Source: Candidatus Methanarcanum hacksteinii
GTDB taxonomy: Archaea; Thermoplasmatota; Thermoplasmata; Methanomassiliicoccales; Methanomethylophilaceae
DNA: 64,000 nucleotides
Direction: 5' to 3'
NCBI GenBank assembly: GCA_006954405.1
Contig: LVVQ01000001.1
Span: 1 to 64,000, forward strand
Shown piece by piece: positions 9,038 through 18,527 of this stretch. The notes below the pieces were generated by a model that was not told where the DNA came from, did no database searches, and saw only the letters and a list, made by a program, of their open reading frames with translations. The position numbers and the translations under genes were made by a program. Each line of letters opens with the position of its first letter. The first letter of the stretch is position 1.

Positions 9038-10401
9038 TCACGGTTTTGAAGTTCGGCGGAACGAGTGTAGGATCCGCTGAAGCCATAATGAGATCCGCAA
9101 GGATAATAACGAGCGAGAAAGGAAAGAAAGTGGTCGTGGTATCCGCCATGTCCGGGATAACGAACTTCCTCATCCATGCGATCGAGGATAAGACAACGGA
9201 TACGGATACCATATTGGAACAGTTCAGATCGAAACATGTCGACACTGCCAAAGAGGTCGTCGCAGACGACCTCATGGACGAGTTCATGACAGAATTCGAG
9301 AAACGTTTCAAGGAATTCGAAGAACTCCTAAAGGATAAGAGCAGAAGGAAGGATCCCTTCTTCACAGACAATCTCACATCCCAAGGAGAGAGATTCTCCT
9401 CGTTGTTGCTCTCATTCGCGATACGTTCACTTGGATTCAAATCGGTAGCACTCACATCGGAGATGGCGGGAGTGTTCGCGATAGGTAAACCGTTATCAGG
9501 TTCATGCGACCTCAACAAGACATCCGCAAGGATGAACATGAACGTCAAACCGTTACTACATGACGATATCATCCCCGTGATCACAGGATTCTACGGGATA
9601 AATGAGGAAGGCAAACCCTTGACGTTCGGAAGGGGCGGTTCCGATTATGCGGCAGCCGCCATCGGTAACGCATTGGATGCGGATTCCATCGAGACCTGGA
9701 CGGATGTGGATGGTTTCATGAGTGCCGACCCCAGGTTGGTGCCTACGGCTGTCGTCATCAGGGAGATGAACTTCAATGAAGCCGCTGAATTGGCCCATTT
9801 CGGTGCCAAGGTCCTCCATCCGAGAACGATTGAACCGGCAAGGATGAAGCACATCCCCGTATGGGTCAAGAACTCCTACAAGCCCGAGGAACCCGGTACA
9901 CAGATACATCATATCAAGACACCGGGCGACACGCCGTTGAAGAGTGTCGCGATGAAATTGGATCTGTCCAGGATAACCATCATATCAGGAGAGATATCCT
10001 ACAAACAATGCACAGTGGCAAGGATAATGGAGAAGTTCGCTGCCGCCGAGACGGTCATCTATGCGATATCCACATCATTGTCATCGATAGCATTCCTTGT
10101 TCACAGTCTCGATGTCAATAAGGCTCTGAAATATCTCAATGAATTGGACGATAAGGAGATAGAGAGGATCGATGTCAGAAGCAACTTCGCATTGATCTGC
10201 GCCGTAGGCGACGGATTGTTGCACAGAGTAGGATTCTGTGGCGATGTCTTCAGAGCTGTGAAGGAAGTTGGCGCAAGTGTCGAGATGATCTCCGAAGGTG
10301 CATCCGAAGTATGTCTCAACTTCGTCGTATCCACGGATATGGCCGCGAACGTCGTGAAGACACTGCATAAGAACTTCATCGACGGAGGCGAACAGCAATG
10401 A
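9034..10401 (+). CDS. lysC: Aspartate kinase
   Basis: About 455 residues from the ATG at 9034, which forms an ATGA overlap with dapB; longer in-frame extensions upstream lie within dapB and do not match the family. It has the kinase signature KFGGTSVGS at the N-terminus, GRGGSDYAA in the nucleotide site, and a C-terminal pair of ACT domains (from about residue 310), which in this family bind lysine or threonine for feedback control. It phosphorylates aspartate, the first step shared by lysine, threonine and methionine synthesis. Its position in the lysine operon suggests the lysine-dedicated role. The next enzyme, aspartate semialdehyde dehydrogenase, is not in the window. Confidence 0.93.
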   Translation: MITVLKFGGTSVGSAEAIMRSARIITSEKGKKVVVVSAMSGITNFLIHAIEDKTTDTDTILEQFRSKHVDTAKEVVADDLMDEFMTEFEKRFKEFEELLKDKSRRKDPFFTDNLTSQGERFSSLLLSFAIRSLGFKSVALTSEMAGVFAIGKPLSGSCDLNKTSARMNMNVKPLLHDDIIPVITGFYGINEEGKPLTFGRGGSDYAAAAIGNALDADSIETWTDVDGFMSADPRLVPTAVVIREMNFNEAAELAHFGAKVLHPRTIEPARMKHIPVWVKNSYKPEEPGTQIHHIKTPGDTPLKSVAMKLDLSRITIISGEISYKQCTVARIMEKFAAAETVIYAISTSLSSIAFLVHSLDVNKALKYLNELDDKEIERIDVRSNFALICAVGDGLLHRVGFCGDVFRAVKEVGASVEMISEGASEVCLNFVVSTDMAANVVKTLHKNFIDGGEQQ

Positions 10402-11669
10402 TGAGGGACTTCGAAGGGAAGGATGGCATCATGCAGTTCGGCGGCATGTCCGCCGTGGAGATAGCCGAAAGATTCGGAACACCCATCTACGTCACGGATG
10501 AACGGATCGTCAGGGAGAATTACCGCAGAGTGTACGAAGCATTCTCTCGTTTCATGGAGACGGAGATACACTACGCGTGCAAAGCCAATACGAATCTTGC
10601 GATCCTCAGGATATTGGAACAGGAAGGGAGTTGCATCGATGCCGTTTCCATCGGAGAGGTACTCACTTGTCTCAAGGCAGGATTCTCCCCTGAGAGGATA
10701 ATGTACACCGGAGTGAACGTATCTGACAAGGAATTGAAGGAGGTGGTGGACACCGGATGCAGGATAAACATCGATTCCGAAAGTGAATTGGAGAGATTAT
10801 CCGAGATACTCGGCGATAAGCGCAAGGGTTTCCCCATATCCTTCCGTGTCACACCGGGAGTCTCATCGGGACATGGTACGAAGGTCATGACCGGCGGCAA
10901 AGGTTCCAAGTTCGGGATCCCGTACAACAGGGTCATGGACACATATGCCAGAGCTAAGGAATTAGGCTATGACATAAAAGGCATTCACGCACACACCGGC
11001 TCCGGAGGGAACACGACCGATCCATTCATAGAAGTGGTGGAAGTGCTCATCGAACTCACCAACAGACTGAGGGATGAGTTGGATATACATCTCGAATTCA
11101 TAGATTTCGGAGGAGGGTTGGGAGTACCTTACAAACCTCAGGAGGAGGAATGCGATGTCAACGAACTCGGTGCCGAGATAACCGACATGATATTGGAGGA
11201 GACCGATGTGAAGAAGGTCTGCCTCGAACCGGGAAGGTACATCGTATGCGATTCCACCATACTTCTTTCAAAGATCAATGATGTGAAGGATGCAGGACCG
11301 AAGAGATACGTCGGCATAGATGCAGGATTCAACGTCCTTATCCGCCCATCGTTCTATGATTCCTATCATCACGTCGCACTCGCCAACAAATTCAACAAGG
11401 CATGTGTCGCCAAGTACGAAGTGGTCGGACCGATATGCGAATCAGGAGACTACATAGCGCACGACAGGATACTTCCGGACCCCAAGGAAGGGGACATCCT
11501 CTGCGTATACAACGCAGGAGCGTACGGATTCTCCATGTCATCGAGATACAATTCAAGACCGTTATGTGCAGAAGTCTTAGTTAACGATGGAAAGGCCGAG
11601 CTCATAAGGGAAGCAGAGACCATGGATGACCTATGGAAACACCAGATCATACCGGAGAGACTCAGATGA
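10398..11669 (+). CDS. lysA: Diaminopimelate decarboxylase
   Basis: 423 residues. It is a fold-III PLP enzyme: Schiff-base lysine in HYACKANTN, glycine-rich phosphate loop FGGGLGVPY, the active-site CESGD motif, and the C-terminal NAGAYGFSMSSRYN segment. It decarboxylates meso-diaminopimelate to lysine, the last step. It overlaps lysC and dapF by ATGA. Methionines one codon apart (10398 and 10401) could both serve as start. Confidence 0.95.
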   Translation: MMRDFEGKDGIMQFGGMSAVEIAERFGTPIYVTDERIVRENYRRVYEAFSRFMETEIHYACKANTNLAILRILEQEGSCIDAVSIGEVLTCLKAGFSPERIMYTGVNVSDKELKEVVDTGCRINIDSESELERLSEILGDKRKGFPISFRVTPGVSSGHGTKVMTGGKGSKFGIPYNRVMDTYARAKELGYDIKGIHAHTGSGGNTTDPFIEVVEVLIELTNRLRDELDIHLEFIDFGGGLGVPYKPQEEECDVNELGAEITDMILEETDVKKVCLEPGRYIVCDSTILLSKINDVKDAGPKRYVGIDAGFNVLIRPSFYDSYHHVALANKFNKACVAKYEVVGPICESGDYIAHDRILPDPKEGDILCVYNAGAYGFSMSSRYNSRPLCAEVLVNDGKAELIREAETMDDLWKHQIIPERLR

Positions 11670-12496
11670 TATTCTGGAAATATCACGGCATAGGGAACGA
11701 TTTCATCGTTCTCAATGGGATAGATGAGGATCTTGAGATCGATAACACTCTTTGCAAAAGGATGTGCGACAGACACTTCGGCATAGGGGCCGATGGCGTT
11801 CTGTACGTATTGCCCGGAAAAGATGGTTCGGACATCACCATGAGGATCATCAATGCCGACGGAAGCGAAGCTGAGATGTGCGGCAATGGGATAAGATGTG
11901 TCGCCAAGTTCGCATATGATTTTGGTAAGATCGATGGAAAGAGATTCACGATAAACACGCTCAGAGGCAATCTCACTGCCGATGTCACCGTTGAGAATGA
12001 TAAAGTAAGGACTGTGACCATCGATATGGGCGCACCGATCCTAGAAGCTCCAGGTAAAACGAACATGGAGTCCTTGGAGACTACGACGATCAACACAGCA
12101 GCAGGGCCTGTCAAAGGATTCTGCATCTCCATGGGCAACCCGCACTTCGTCACATTCGATAGGTTGACAGATGAGAAGATCGACACATTGGGCCCGATAC
12201 TCGAATCCCATAGAGTATTCCCTAAGAAGACCAACGTGGAGTTCGCCACCGTGGATGATGAAGGCAAGATACACATCCGCGTCTATGAACGCGGTGCTGC
12301 ATGGACACTCGCCTGTGGAACAGGCGCGTGTGCTACAACGACCGCAGCTGCATTGAACGGCATGGTACCGTTCGATGAACCTGTCGATGTCGAACTCCCC
12401 GGAGGATGGTTGAGAGTAACCGTCGACAAGGATCTCAGATACGTGAGGATGGAAGGGCCTGCGACCTTCGTATACGCAGGAGATTATGAGGAATGA
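11666..12496 (+). CDS. dapF: Diaminopimelate epimerase
   Basis: About 276 residues from the ATG at 11666, which overlaps the lysA stop (ATGA); an ORF extension upstream is inside lysA. Both catalytic cysteines are present in the usual contexts, EMCGNGIRC and LACGTGACA, and the start FWKYHGIGNDF is typical. It converts LL- to meso-diaminopimelate, linking dapL to lysA. It is cytosolic and translationally coupled. Confidence 0.95.
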   Translation: MIFWKYHGIGNDFIVLNGIDEDLEIDNTLCKRMCDRHFGIGADGVLYVLPGKDGSDITMRIINADGSEAEMCGNGIRCVAKFAYDFGKIDGKRFTINTLRGNLTADVTVENDKVRTVTIDMGAPILEAPGKTNMESLETTTINTAAGPVKGFCISMGNPHFVTFDRLTDEKIDTLGPILESHRVFPKKTNVEFATVDDEGKIHIRVYERGAAWTLACGTGACATTTAAALNGMVPFDEPVDVELPGGWLRVTVDKDLRYVRMEGPATFVYAGDYEE

Positions 12497-13659
12497 ACAT
12501 GAGATATGAATTCGCTGACAGATTACAGAGACTCCCTCCATACCTCTTCGTGAGACTGGAGGAAATGACAGCCAAGAAGAGGGCAGAGGGTATCGATATC
12601 ATCGATTTCGGTATCGGTGACCCTGATCTCCCGACGCCTGATGAGATCGTTGAGGAGATGTGCATCCAATCCAGGATCAATGCCAATCAGAAGTACTCAT
12701 CATCCGCTGGAGAGAGGGATCTCAGAGTGGCGGTTGCAAGATGGTACAAGAAGAGATACGGCGTTGATGTCGACCCTGATACACAGGTATGCGTCACAAT
12801 AGGTTCGAAAGAAGCGATATTCAACATCGCACAGGCATTCGTAAATCCGGGAGAGACGATAATCGCACCTAGTCCAGGATATCCTGTGTATTCAGGCGCT
12901 TCGACCATATTCAACGAGGCTGAATGCGTCAAGGTGCCTCTCAGAGCAGAGAAGGATTGGCTGTTGGATGTGGACGAATGTCCGAAAGGAGCGAAGATGC
13001 TCTACATCAACTACCCCAACAATCCCACTGGTGCGACATGCGACAAGGATTATCTCAAGAAGGTCTACGATTGGTGCCAAGAGAATGATACCATCCTCTG
13101 TGTGGATGATGCATACTGCGAGATGACCTATGACGGATATCAAGCGCCATCCATCCTTGAGATAGGGGAGGATGCGATAGAGTTCGGTTCATTCTCCAAG
13201 ACGTTCAACATGACGGGATTCAGATTGGGTTATGCGGTCGGACATCCCGACCTCATCGCCGGATTGAAGAAATGCAAAGGACAGGTGGATTCCGGTGCTC
13301 CGATCTTCATACAGAAAGCTGCCATCAAAGCACTCGAGATGTATGGCGAGAATGGGGAAGCGCCCGAAGCCGTCAGGAAGAACATGAAGGAATACTCCGA
13401 CAGGAGGGAAGTTCTCGTCAACGGATTGAGGGAACTCGGATTCGATGTGAAGATGCCGAAAGGGACGTTTTACATCTGGTTCGACTCCAAATGCAAGACA
13501 TCCCTCGAGTTCACCGAGAGGATGTTGGACCTCGGCATCGTGGTCACACCCGGTTCAGGATTCGGTGAATCCGCAGAGGGCTATGTGAGGATGACCGTCA
13601 CACAGCCCATCCCCAGGATCAAAGAGGCCCTTCAGAGGATGAAGGAAGGGCTCAACTGA
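12493..13659 (+). CDS. dapL: LL-diaminopimelate aminotransferase
   Basis: 388 residues. It is a fold-I PLP aminotransferase with the NYPNNPTGA motif, the PLP lysine in FGSFSKTFNMTGFR, and the C-terminal arginine region VRMTVTQP. The family includes MalY/PatC and other class I/II transferases, but its place as last gene of a dap operon lacking dapD, dapC and dapE points to DapL, which makes LL-diaminopimelate directly from tetrahydrodipicolinate. It overlaps dapF by ATGA. Its 3' end overlaps the convergent surface-protein gene by eight bases. Confidence 0.9.
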   Translation: MNMRYEFADRLQRLPPYLFVRLEEMTAKKRAEGIDIIDFGIGDPDLPTPDEIVEEMCIQSRINANQKYSSSAGERDLRVAVARWYKKRYGVDVDPDTQVCVTIGSKEAIFNIAQAFVNPGETIIAPSPGYPVYSGASTIFNEAECVKVPLRAEKDWLLDVDECPKGAKMLYINYPNNPTGATCDKDYLKKVYDWCQENDTILCVDDAYCEMTYDGYQAPSILEIGEDAIEFGSFSKTFNMTGFRLGYAVGHPDLIAGLKKCKGQVDSGAPIFIQKAAIKALEMYGENGEAPEAVRKNMKEYSDRREVLVNGLRELGFDVKMPKGTFYIWFDSKCKTSLEFTERMLDLGIVVTPGSGFGESAEGYVRMTVTQPIPRIKEALQRMKEGLN

Positions 13660-15625
13660 GTTTCCTTTGGAGATATGCGACTCCGGCGACCATCACGATT
13701 ATCGAAGAGATGGTCACGATCGGGAGTATCAGATTAGCTCCTCCATCATCAGATGGAGGGGCGATCCTCTTCCATGATGCATAGACATCGGTACCCAAAC
13801 CATCTTTGTAGGGGAATCTCTCGCCCTCTATGATCACATACCAACTATCGAACTCGTATCCTTCTTTCACTGGAATGGATGTCATATCTTTTACATTGCC
13901 TTCGAACCATACATCTCCGTTCTCATCCAGATGGAATCTGCTCTTCACTTCGACCCATGATGCATACACATCGATGTCCTTGTTGCATACGCCTGCGAAT
14001 ATCTTGTGTTCACCATCCTCGATGTAATACCAATGATCGAATCTCTTACCGTCTGATGTTGGTGTGGGCAATCCTCCCAATTCCAATGAATTGCATTTGT
14101 AATAAGCATCCTCTCCTTCGTTGAGGTGGAATGATATCACATAGCCTGATGGCGACACAGGGATTGGATTCCAAGTGGCATAATAATCCGTATCACGATC
14201 GATGTGATCCCTCAATACGCCTCCCGTCGATTCCCATCCGCTGAACTCATATCCTGCTCTCGATGGTGTTTCGGGTGTTGTCACAGGACCTTCGGTGTAG
14301 TACTCCATGATGAGATTCCCACCTTGTGAATCGAAGAAACGGACGAGATGTGTCTGATGTACCACCGGAGGAGGTGCTATTGCCGTCCACTTCGCTTTTA
14401 GTGTGATGTCTGAAACGAAACCTGTAGTATCATCTATCTTCGTGTCGCCATCATACCATCCGTCGAATATGTGTCCGTCTTTCGTAGGCGTTGGAAATGT
14501 CTTCATTTCGACCTCATTGAATATCAATTCCTTACTGCCGACACCTCCGTTGAGATCGAATGTTACCTTATGCTGGATAGGCGTTGCGGCGATTGCATAT
14601 CTGATCGGCTCACAGACGTCATCGGTCGATATCGTGGCCGTACCATCATTGTTGAGTGTATATGTCGCTCCGACGATCGAGTCGATGCTCCTAGGCAATG
14701 AATAATGAGGTTTTGGCGTTATGGTCGCAGACCATTTCTCACCATAATCTGCGAATTCGTATTCTGAAGTTGATGTGCAATATTCTAGATCGGGAGTTAT
14801 TTGGGCGGCCCATTGCGCTTTAATTTCAATAACGAATGTATCGCTGGCGATATCCGACGGAGTTAATCTGTAATTATGCCCTGATTTTACAATTGTACCA
14901 CAAACACACCAACATTTGAATACTGAACCGGGCTTTACTGGCACATTATCTGTTATTTTCACATCATTTTCAACATTAAAATGTATACAATCATCTTCAA
15001 ATGATGACGTCCCGCCTTCCAATACATACCTGCCTTCGAAATCTATTAGCTTTATCTCAGGCTTAACCTCTATTGAAGTACCAATTACGTCACATATTTT
15101 AATCAATTCTTCATTAATGTCAACGTTTTCTGAAGAAAGAAATATCCTTTTACCAGAATGCCACGTGTCAACGGAATACCCATTATTCAACGGTACTTTT
15201 GATGGAACTGTGAATTTGTTTCCAAAAAAACATCTTATTTCATTGACGTTGCCAAAAGTATCATTGAATTTTATATTATACTCAATTGGTTTTAGAAATA
15301 ATTTCATTGTTTTATTTAAATCGCCTTTTGATGGAACAAAATCTTCGGATAAACGATCTTCTCCGAATAATGTCCTGTACGGCCTGTACCCTATCTCTTT
15401 ACTTGTTACTAAAAAATGACAAGTAGACAAGTTTTCAAAAAGCAATATGTCCGTATTACTGCTACACAGAGTATCATTCATTTTGACTTCTATCTTTTTT
15501 TCATCATAATCTAATCTCAGACTCTTTATTGGTTCTTCATCTCCATCAGCCCCATCACAACCCATAGTCAATAGCAACAACATCGTTGTTATCGCTAAAA
15601 CTAAAATCAATATTCTTTTTATCAT
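13652..15625 (-). CDS. InlB-repeat surface protein with C-terminal membrane anchor
   Basis: 657 residues. It has an N-terminal signal peptide (hydrophobic residues 4-22, ending near a cysteine), a roughly 250-residue region with no family I recognise, then at least four InlB/Flg_new-type beta-grasp repeats with the FDLNGG...F.GWYDG pattern (about residues 350-640), and a C-terminal transmembrane helix with a short basic tail. Such repeats are typical of secreted archaeal and Firmicute adhesins. The first third of the gene (about 14,750-15,625) is much more AT-rich than the repeat part, suggesting a chimeric origin. It overlaps dapL tail to tail. Confidence 0.75.
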   Translation of the reverse strand: MIKRILILVLAITTMLLLLTMGCDGADGDEEPIKSLRLDYDEKKIEVKMNDTLCSSNTDILLFENLSTCHFLVTSKEIGYRPYRTLFGEDRLSEDFVPSKGDLNKTMKLFLKPIEYNIKFNDTFGNVNEIRCFFGNKFTVPSKVPLNNGYSVDTWHSGKRIFLSSENVDINEELIKICDVIGTSIEVKPEIKLIDFEGRYVLEGGTSSFEDDCIHFNVENDVKITDNVPVKPGSVFKCWCVCGTIVKSGHNYRLTPSDIASDTFVIEIKAQWAAQITPDLEYCTSTSEYEFADYGEKWSATITPKPHYSLPRSIDSIVGATYTLNNDGTATISTDDVCEPIRYAIAATPIQHKVTFDLNGGVGSKELIFNEVEMKTFPTPTKDGHIFDGWYDGDTKIDDTTGFVSDITLKAKWTAIAPPPVVHQTHLVRFFDSQGGNLIMEYYTEGPVTTPETPSRAGYEFSGWESTGGVLRDHIDRDTDYYATWNPIPVSPSGYVISFHLNEGEDAYYKCNSLELGGLPTPTSDGKRFDHWYYIEDGEHKIFAGVCNKDIDVYASWVEVKSRFHLDENGDVWFEGNVKDMTSIPVKEGYEFDSWYVIIEGERFPYKDGLGTDVYASWKRIAPPSDDGGANLILPIVTISSIIVMVAGVAYLQRKLS

Positions 15626-15628
15626 ATT

Positions 15629-15648
15629 CCTTATTATAAATTATAAGG
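15629..15648. promoter_or_regulatory. Inverted repeat at the surface-protein promoter
   Basis: Arms CCTTAT and ATAAGG separated by eight AT-rich bases, starting four bases upstream of the ATG at 15625 and overlapping the TATA-like region. Candidate operator; it could be chance in AT-rich DNA. Confidence 0.25.
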
Positions 15649-15704
15649 TATTAATATATTGATTATATGGAGCGAGCAGGATCCACCTTGCCCTCATCAA
15701 AATG

Positions 15705-15741
15705 AAAAAAACCACCTCCGACAGAGATACACCATCGGAGG
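15705..15741 (-). terminator. Intrinsic-type terminator of the mtnA-aldolase-nop5 operon
   Basis: On the minus strand the arms CCTCCGA and TCGGAGG form a 7-bp stem, followed after three bases by seven T residues. It is placed directly after the nop5 stop. Confidence 0.65.
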
Positions 15742-15749
15742 ATTATGAT

Positions 15750-16820
15750 TCAACGTCTCTTCTTGTTGTTGAATCTCTTCTTCCCGCCCTGATTCTGCGG
15801 CCTCTTGGGCGGATTCGGATATCTGCGCTTGATATCCTCGACGCGTTTCAGGAATTCCTCGTTGAGCGCATCCCCTCTGAATTCCCCGCCATACTGATCT
15901 ATCTTCGCAGCTATGGAGACCTTGCCGGCCAACGCCCTGGAGATGTTCCCTCTCTGCCATTTCGGTGCCCTATGTACCTCAGGGTGTTGATAGATCACAC
16001 CATGCTTCGGAGGCCTCTTCCCGGATTTGAGATGCCTGAACATGGCCTTCTCCGCACCCAACATCTGTATCGTGGATGACGGCAACGAAGCCAACCTCTC
16101 CAACCCTCCGGCCAAAGAGATCAATCTAGCGGACAACGGACCGCCGGCGATAGCACAGAGATTAGGACAGGAATCCTTCACTATACCTGAGATGTACTCC
16201 TCCGTCCTCTCCCTGTCATCATATATCCTGCAGAGAGTGTCTGCAAAGTCCTGTACGGCCCTCATGTCCTCCTCATCCAATTCAGCGCCTATGGATTCCA
16301 ATTCCAATCCTAGATCCTCTATTATGCCATCCCTCTCGCCATATCTCGCGATCAGATCGGCATATCTCTTATCCTTGGCATGATCGGCCAATTCAGGGAA
16401 ATGGAGGCCGTACCATTCATGCAGTCTCTCATTCAGGAGATTCGATGTCTCTATGAGATCGTCCAGATTCCTTATCGCCTGCACAAGGCTCCTGTCCCTA
16501 GGGATGGGTTCTGATGTCCTCAATCTCCCGAGACCTAACATGGCCTCATGCATCAGTTTGTTATCGTAACCGAAGTTCTCCGCTTTGATGAATGATGAAT
16601 CGAATAATGTAGGTTTACCGAGGAGTGCTTGACGTCTATCCGCGACGAACATCCTGCTCTTGCCTTCGACGAGTTCATATTCCTCGGGTAACGTCCCTCC
16701 CCTCTGCATCAACGCCAATCTCTCTGATATCTCTGATGCATCCTTCGGGAACAATCTCTTGTCGATTATCCTGTTCTCATCGCAGAGGAAACATCCGAAC
16801 CATTTGGTTATCAGTATCAT
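15750..16820 (-). CDS. Nop5 (Nop56/58-like) C/D box snoRNP scaffold protein
   Basis: 356 residues. It contains the coiled-coil and NOP domain hallmark GAEKAMFRHLKSG followed by PPKHGVIYQHP (about residues 260-285) and a Lys/Arg-rich tail. Nop5 bridges L7Ae-bound C/D guide RNA and fibrillarin in the 2'-O-methylation complex. In many archaea nop5 sits beside the fibrillarin gene. Here it is instead the last gene of an operon with mtnA and a class II aldolase (ATGA overlap with the aldolase at 16817-16820), and fibrillarin is not in the window. Confidence 0.9.
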   Translation of the reverse strand: MILITKWFGCFLCDENRIIDKRLFPKDASEISERLALMQRGGTLPEEYELVEGKSRMFVADRRQALLGKPTLFDSSFIKAENFGYDNKLMHEAMLGLGRLRTSEPIPRDRSLVQAIRNLDDLIETSNLLNERLHEWYGLHFPELADHAKDKRYADLIARYGERDGIIEDLGLELESIGAELDEEDMRAVQDFADTLCRIYDDRERTEEYISGIVKDSCPNLCAIAGGPLSARLISLAGGLERLASLPSSTIQMLGAEKAMFRHLKSGKRPPKHGVIYQHPEVHRAPKWQRGNISRALAGKVSIAAKIDQYGGEFRGDALNEEFLKRVEDIKRRYPNPPKRPQNQGGKKRFNNKKRR

Positions 16821-17422
16821 AGCATCCCTCTTATCTTCTCTATCTCGGACCTTGGCAGATTCCTCGCACGCTTGGCCAATATCTGCATATGGGCCTGGAA
16901 CTCCATCTCCTCCATGCGATCGTATGCCTCTTCCAACGTCCTCCCCTGTGTGAGTGCCCCGTGTTTAGCCATCAGCATCGCCATACTGTCGGAATGTTCC
17001 TCGACAGCCTTCACCAATTCATCGGAACCTGGTGTGAAGTATGGTACCGTCGGCACTTCTCCAAGGAGCATTATCCCCTCTGGCGTGAGACAGGTGTTCA
17101 TCCTCTTCCCGATGACCGCCAATGTAGTACAATACAACGGATGACAGTGTACGATGGCATTTATCTCGGGATTCTTCCTGTACAATGCGAGATGGAACTT
17201 GTGTTCTATCGATGGTTTCCCGCCAGAGATGATCTCTCCATCCAATGATAGTTTGACAAGATCATCAGGTGAAAGCATCCCCTTATTCCTACCTGATGGT
17301 GTGATGAGGACATAATCATCCACCCTCATACTCATGTTCCCGCCAGCGGATACCGTTAGGTTCCTGTTGTAGATCGTCCTGCACATATCCGCAAGGAGCT
17401 CTCTCGCATAGTACTCGTTCAT
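16817..17422 (-). CDS. Class II sugar-phosphate aldolase (FucA-like)
   Basis: 201 residues, usual length for the L-fuculose-1-phosphate aldolase/RhaD/AraD family. Zinc-binding histidines appear in VHCHPLY and a downstream MAKHGAL; the catalytic glutamate is in SIEHKFH. It overlaps mtnA by ATGA, so the likely substrate is the MtnA product: 5-methylthioribulose-1-phosphate or 5-deoxyribulose-1-phosphate, cleaved to dihydroxyacetone phosphate and an aldehyde (the DHAP-shunt logic). Substrate assignment is from context. Confidence 0.85.
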   Translation of the reverse strand: MNEYYARELLADMCRTIYNRNLTVSAGGNMSMRVDDYVLITPSGRNKGMLSPDDLVKLSLDGEIISGGKPSIEHKFHLALYRKNPEINAIVHCHPLYCTTLAVIGKRMNTCLTPEGIMLLGEVPTVPYFTPGSDELVKAVEEHSDSMAMLMAKHGALTQGRTLEEAYDRMEEMEFQAHMQILAKRARNLPRSEIEKIRGML

Positions 17423-18417
17423 TCCTTCACCTTCGATATCTCGGATGGCTTCAGGATGCCTTTCTCGGTGATGAAACCGGTCACGTACCTTGCAGGGGTC
17501 ATATCGAACGATGGATTCAATGCCTTACAGCCGATCGGTGCTATGCGTACGCCTTTGACCATCGTCACCTCCTCTTCGGAACGATCCTCGATGACGATAT
17601 CCTCTCCTGTCTTGGTGTTGAAATCGAATGTGGAGATTGGTGCTGCGACATAGAACGGTACGTTGAACTCCTTGGCTAGGACAGCCTTCTCGAATGTGCC
17701 GATCTTATTGGCGAAATCACCGTTCGCGGCTATCCTATCCGCTCCGACGATGATCATGCCCACGCCCTTCCTTATGAAATGTCCCGATGATCCATCGGGG
17801 ATTATCGCATGGTCTATCCCTTCCTGGAGTAATTCCCATGCGGTGAGTTGCATCCCCTGTAGTCTCGGTCTCGTCTCCGAAACGTATACGAAGAAATCCT
17901 TACCGTCACCATGCGCTTTGCGCATGGGCGCCAATGCGGTACCAACATCCACGGTAGCCAACGCACCTGCGTTGCAGTGCGTCATCAATCTATATCCGTC
18001 CTTGATCAATTCCCCGCCGTACTCTCCGATCTTGATACATTTATCCACCATCGATTGGGCATATGCATCTGCGGATCCGATGGGATCCTTTCCTTTCGAG
18101 AGATCGTCCAACATATAGTCGACAGCATAGAACAGATCGTTGGCGGTAGGTCTTGCGGCCTTGATGTCCTTGGCCGCCTGTTCGATATCGTCACCGTTTA
18201 TCGCTGCGAGGCACATGCCGTATGCGGCTGTGGCGCCTATGGATGGTGCTCCGCGTGTGGTCATGTTCCTTATGGCCTCCGCGACATCCCTGTAATCCTT
18301 GAACGATACTATCGTCACCTTATCAGGCAATTCGCGTTGATCGATCATCATCACTTTGCCATCCTCGAACCATACGGCGCGGATGTCCTCTGTCCTTCCG
18401 TTGATATTGGCCTTCAT
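17419..18417 (-). CDS. mtnA: S-methyl-5-thioribose-1-phosphate isomerase
   Basis: 332 residues. It belongs to the eIF2B-alpha-like sugar-phosphate isomerase family with TRGAPSIGATAAYG, HCNAGALATVDVGTA (catalytic cysteine), SETRPRLQG and GADRIAANGDFANKIGT (catalytic aspartate). It converts methylthioribose-1-phosphate to the ribulose form, and in related systems 5-deoxyribose-1-phosphate too. It is the first gene of mtnA-aldolase-nop5. The phosphorylase that would supply its substrate, MtnP, is encoded at 40.5-41.3 kb. Confidence 0.92.
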   Translation of the reverse strand: MKANINGRTEDIRAVWFEDGKVMMIDQRELPDKVTIVSFKDYRDVAEAIRNMTTRGAPSIGATAAYGMCLAAINGDDIEQAAKDIKAARPTANDLFYAVDYMLDDLSKGKDPIGSADAYAQSMVDKCIKIGEYGGELIKDGYRLMTHCNAGALATVDVGTALAPMRKAHGDGKDFFVYVSETRPRLQGMQLTAWELLQEGIDHAIIPDGSSGHFIRKGVGMIIVGADRIAANGDFANKIGTFEKAVLAKEFNVPFYVAAPISTFDFNTKTGEDIVIEDRSEEEVTMVKGVRIAPIGCKALNPSFDMTPARYVTGFITEKGILKPSEISKVKE

Positions 18418-18527
18418 GTTTGATCATCCCTTGTTTAAGACGGGTCATCGAATGATTGTATGAATGAGATATAATGGATTGCAATGGTAGAGTGAAGATG
18501 GAATCTATTACAGACTCCTAAGTCAGT

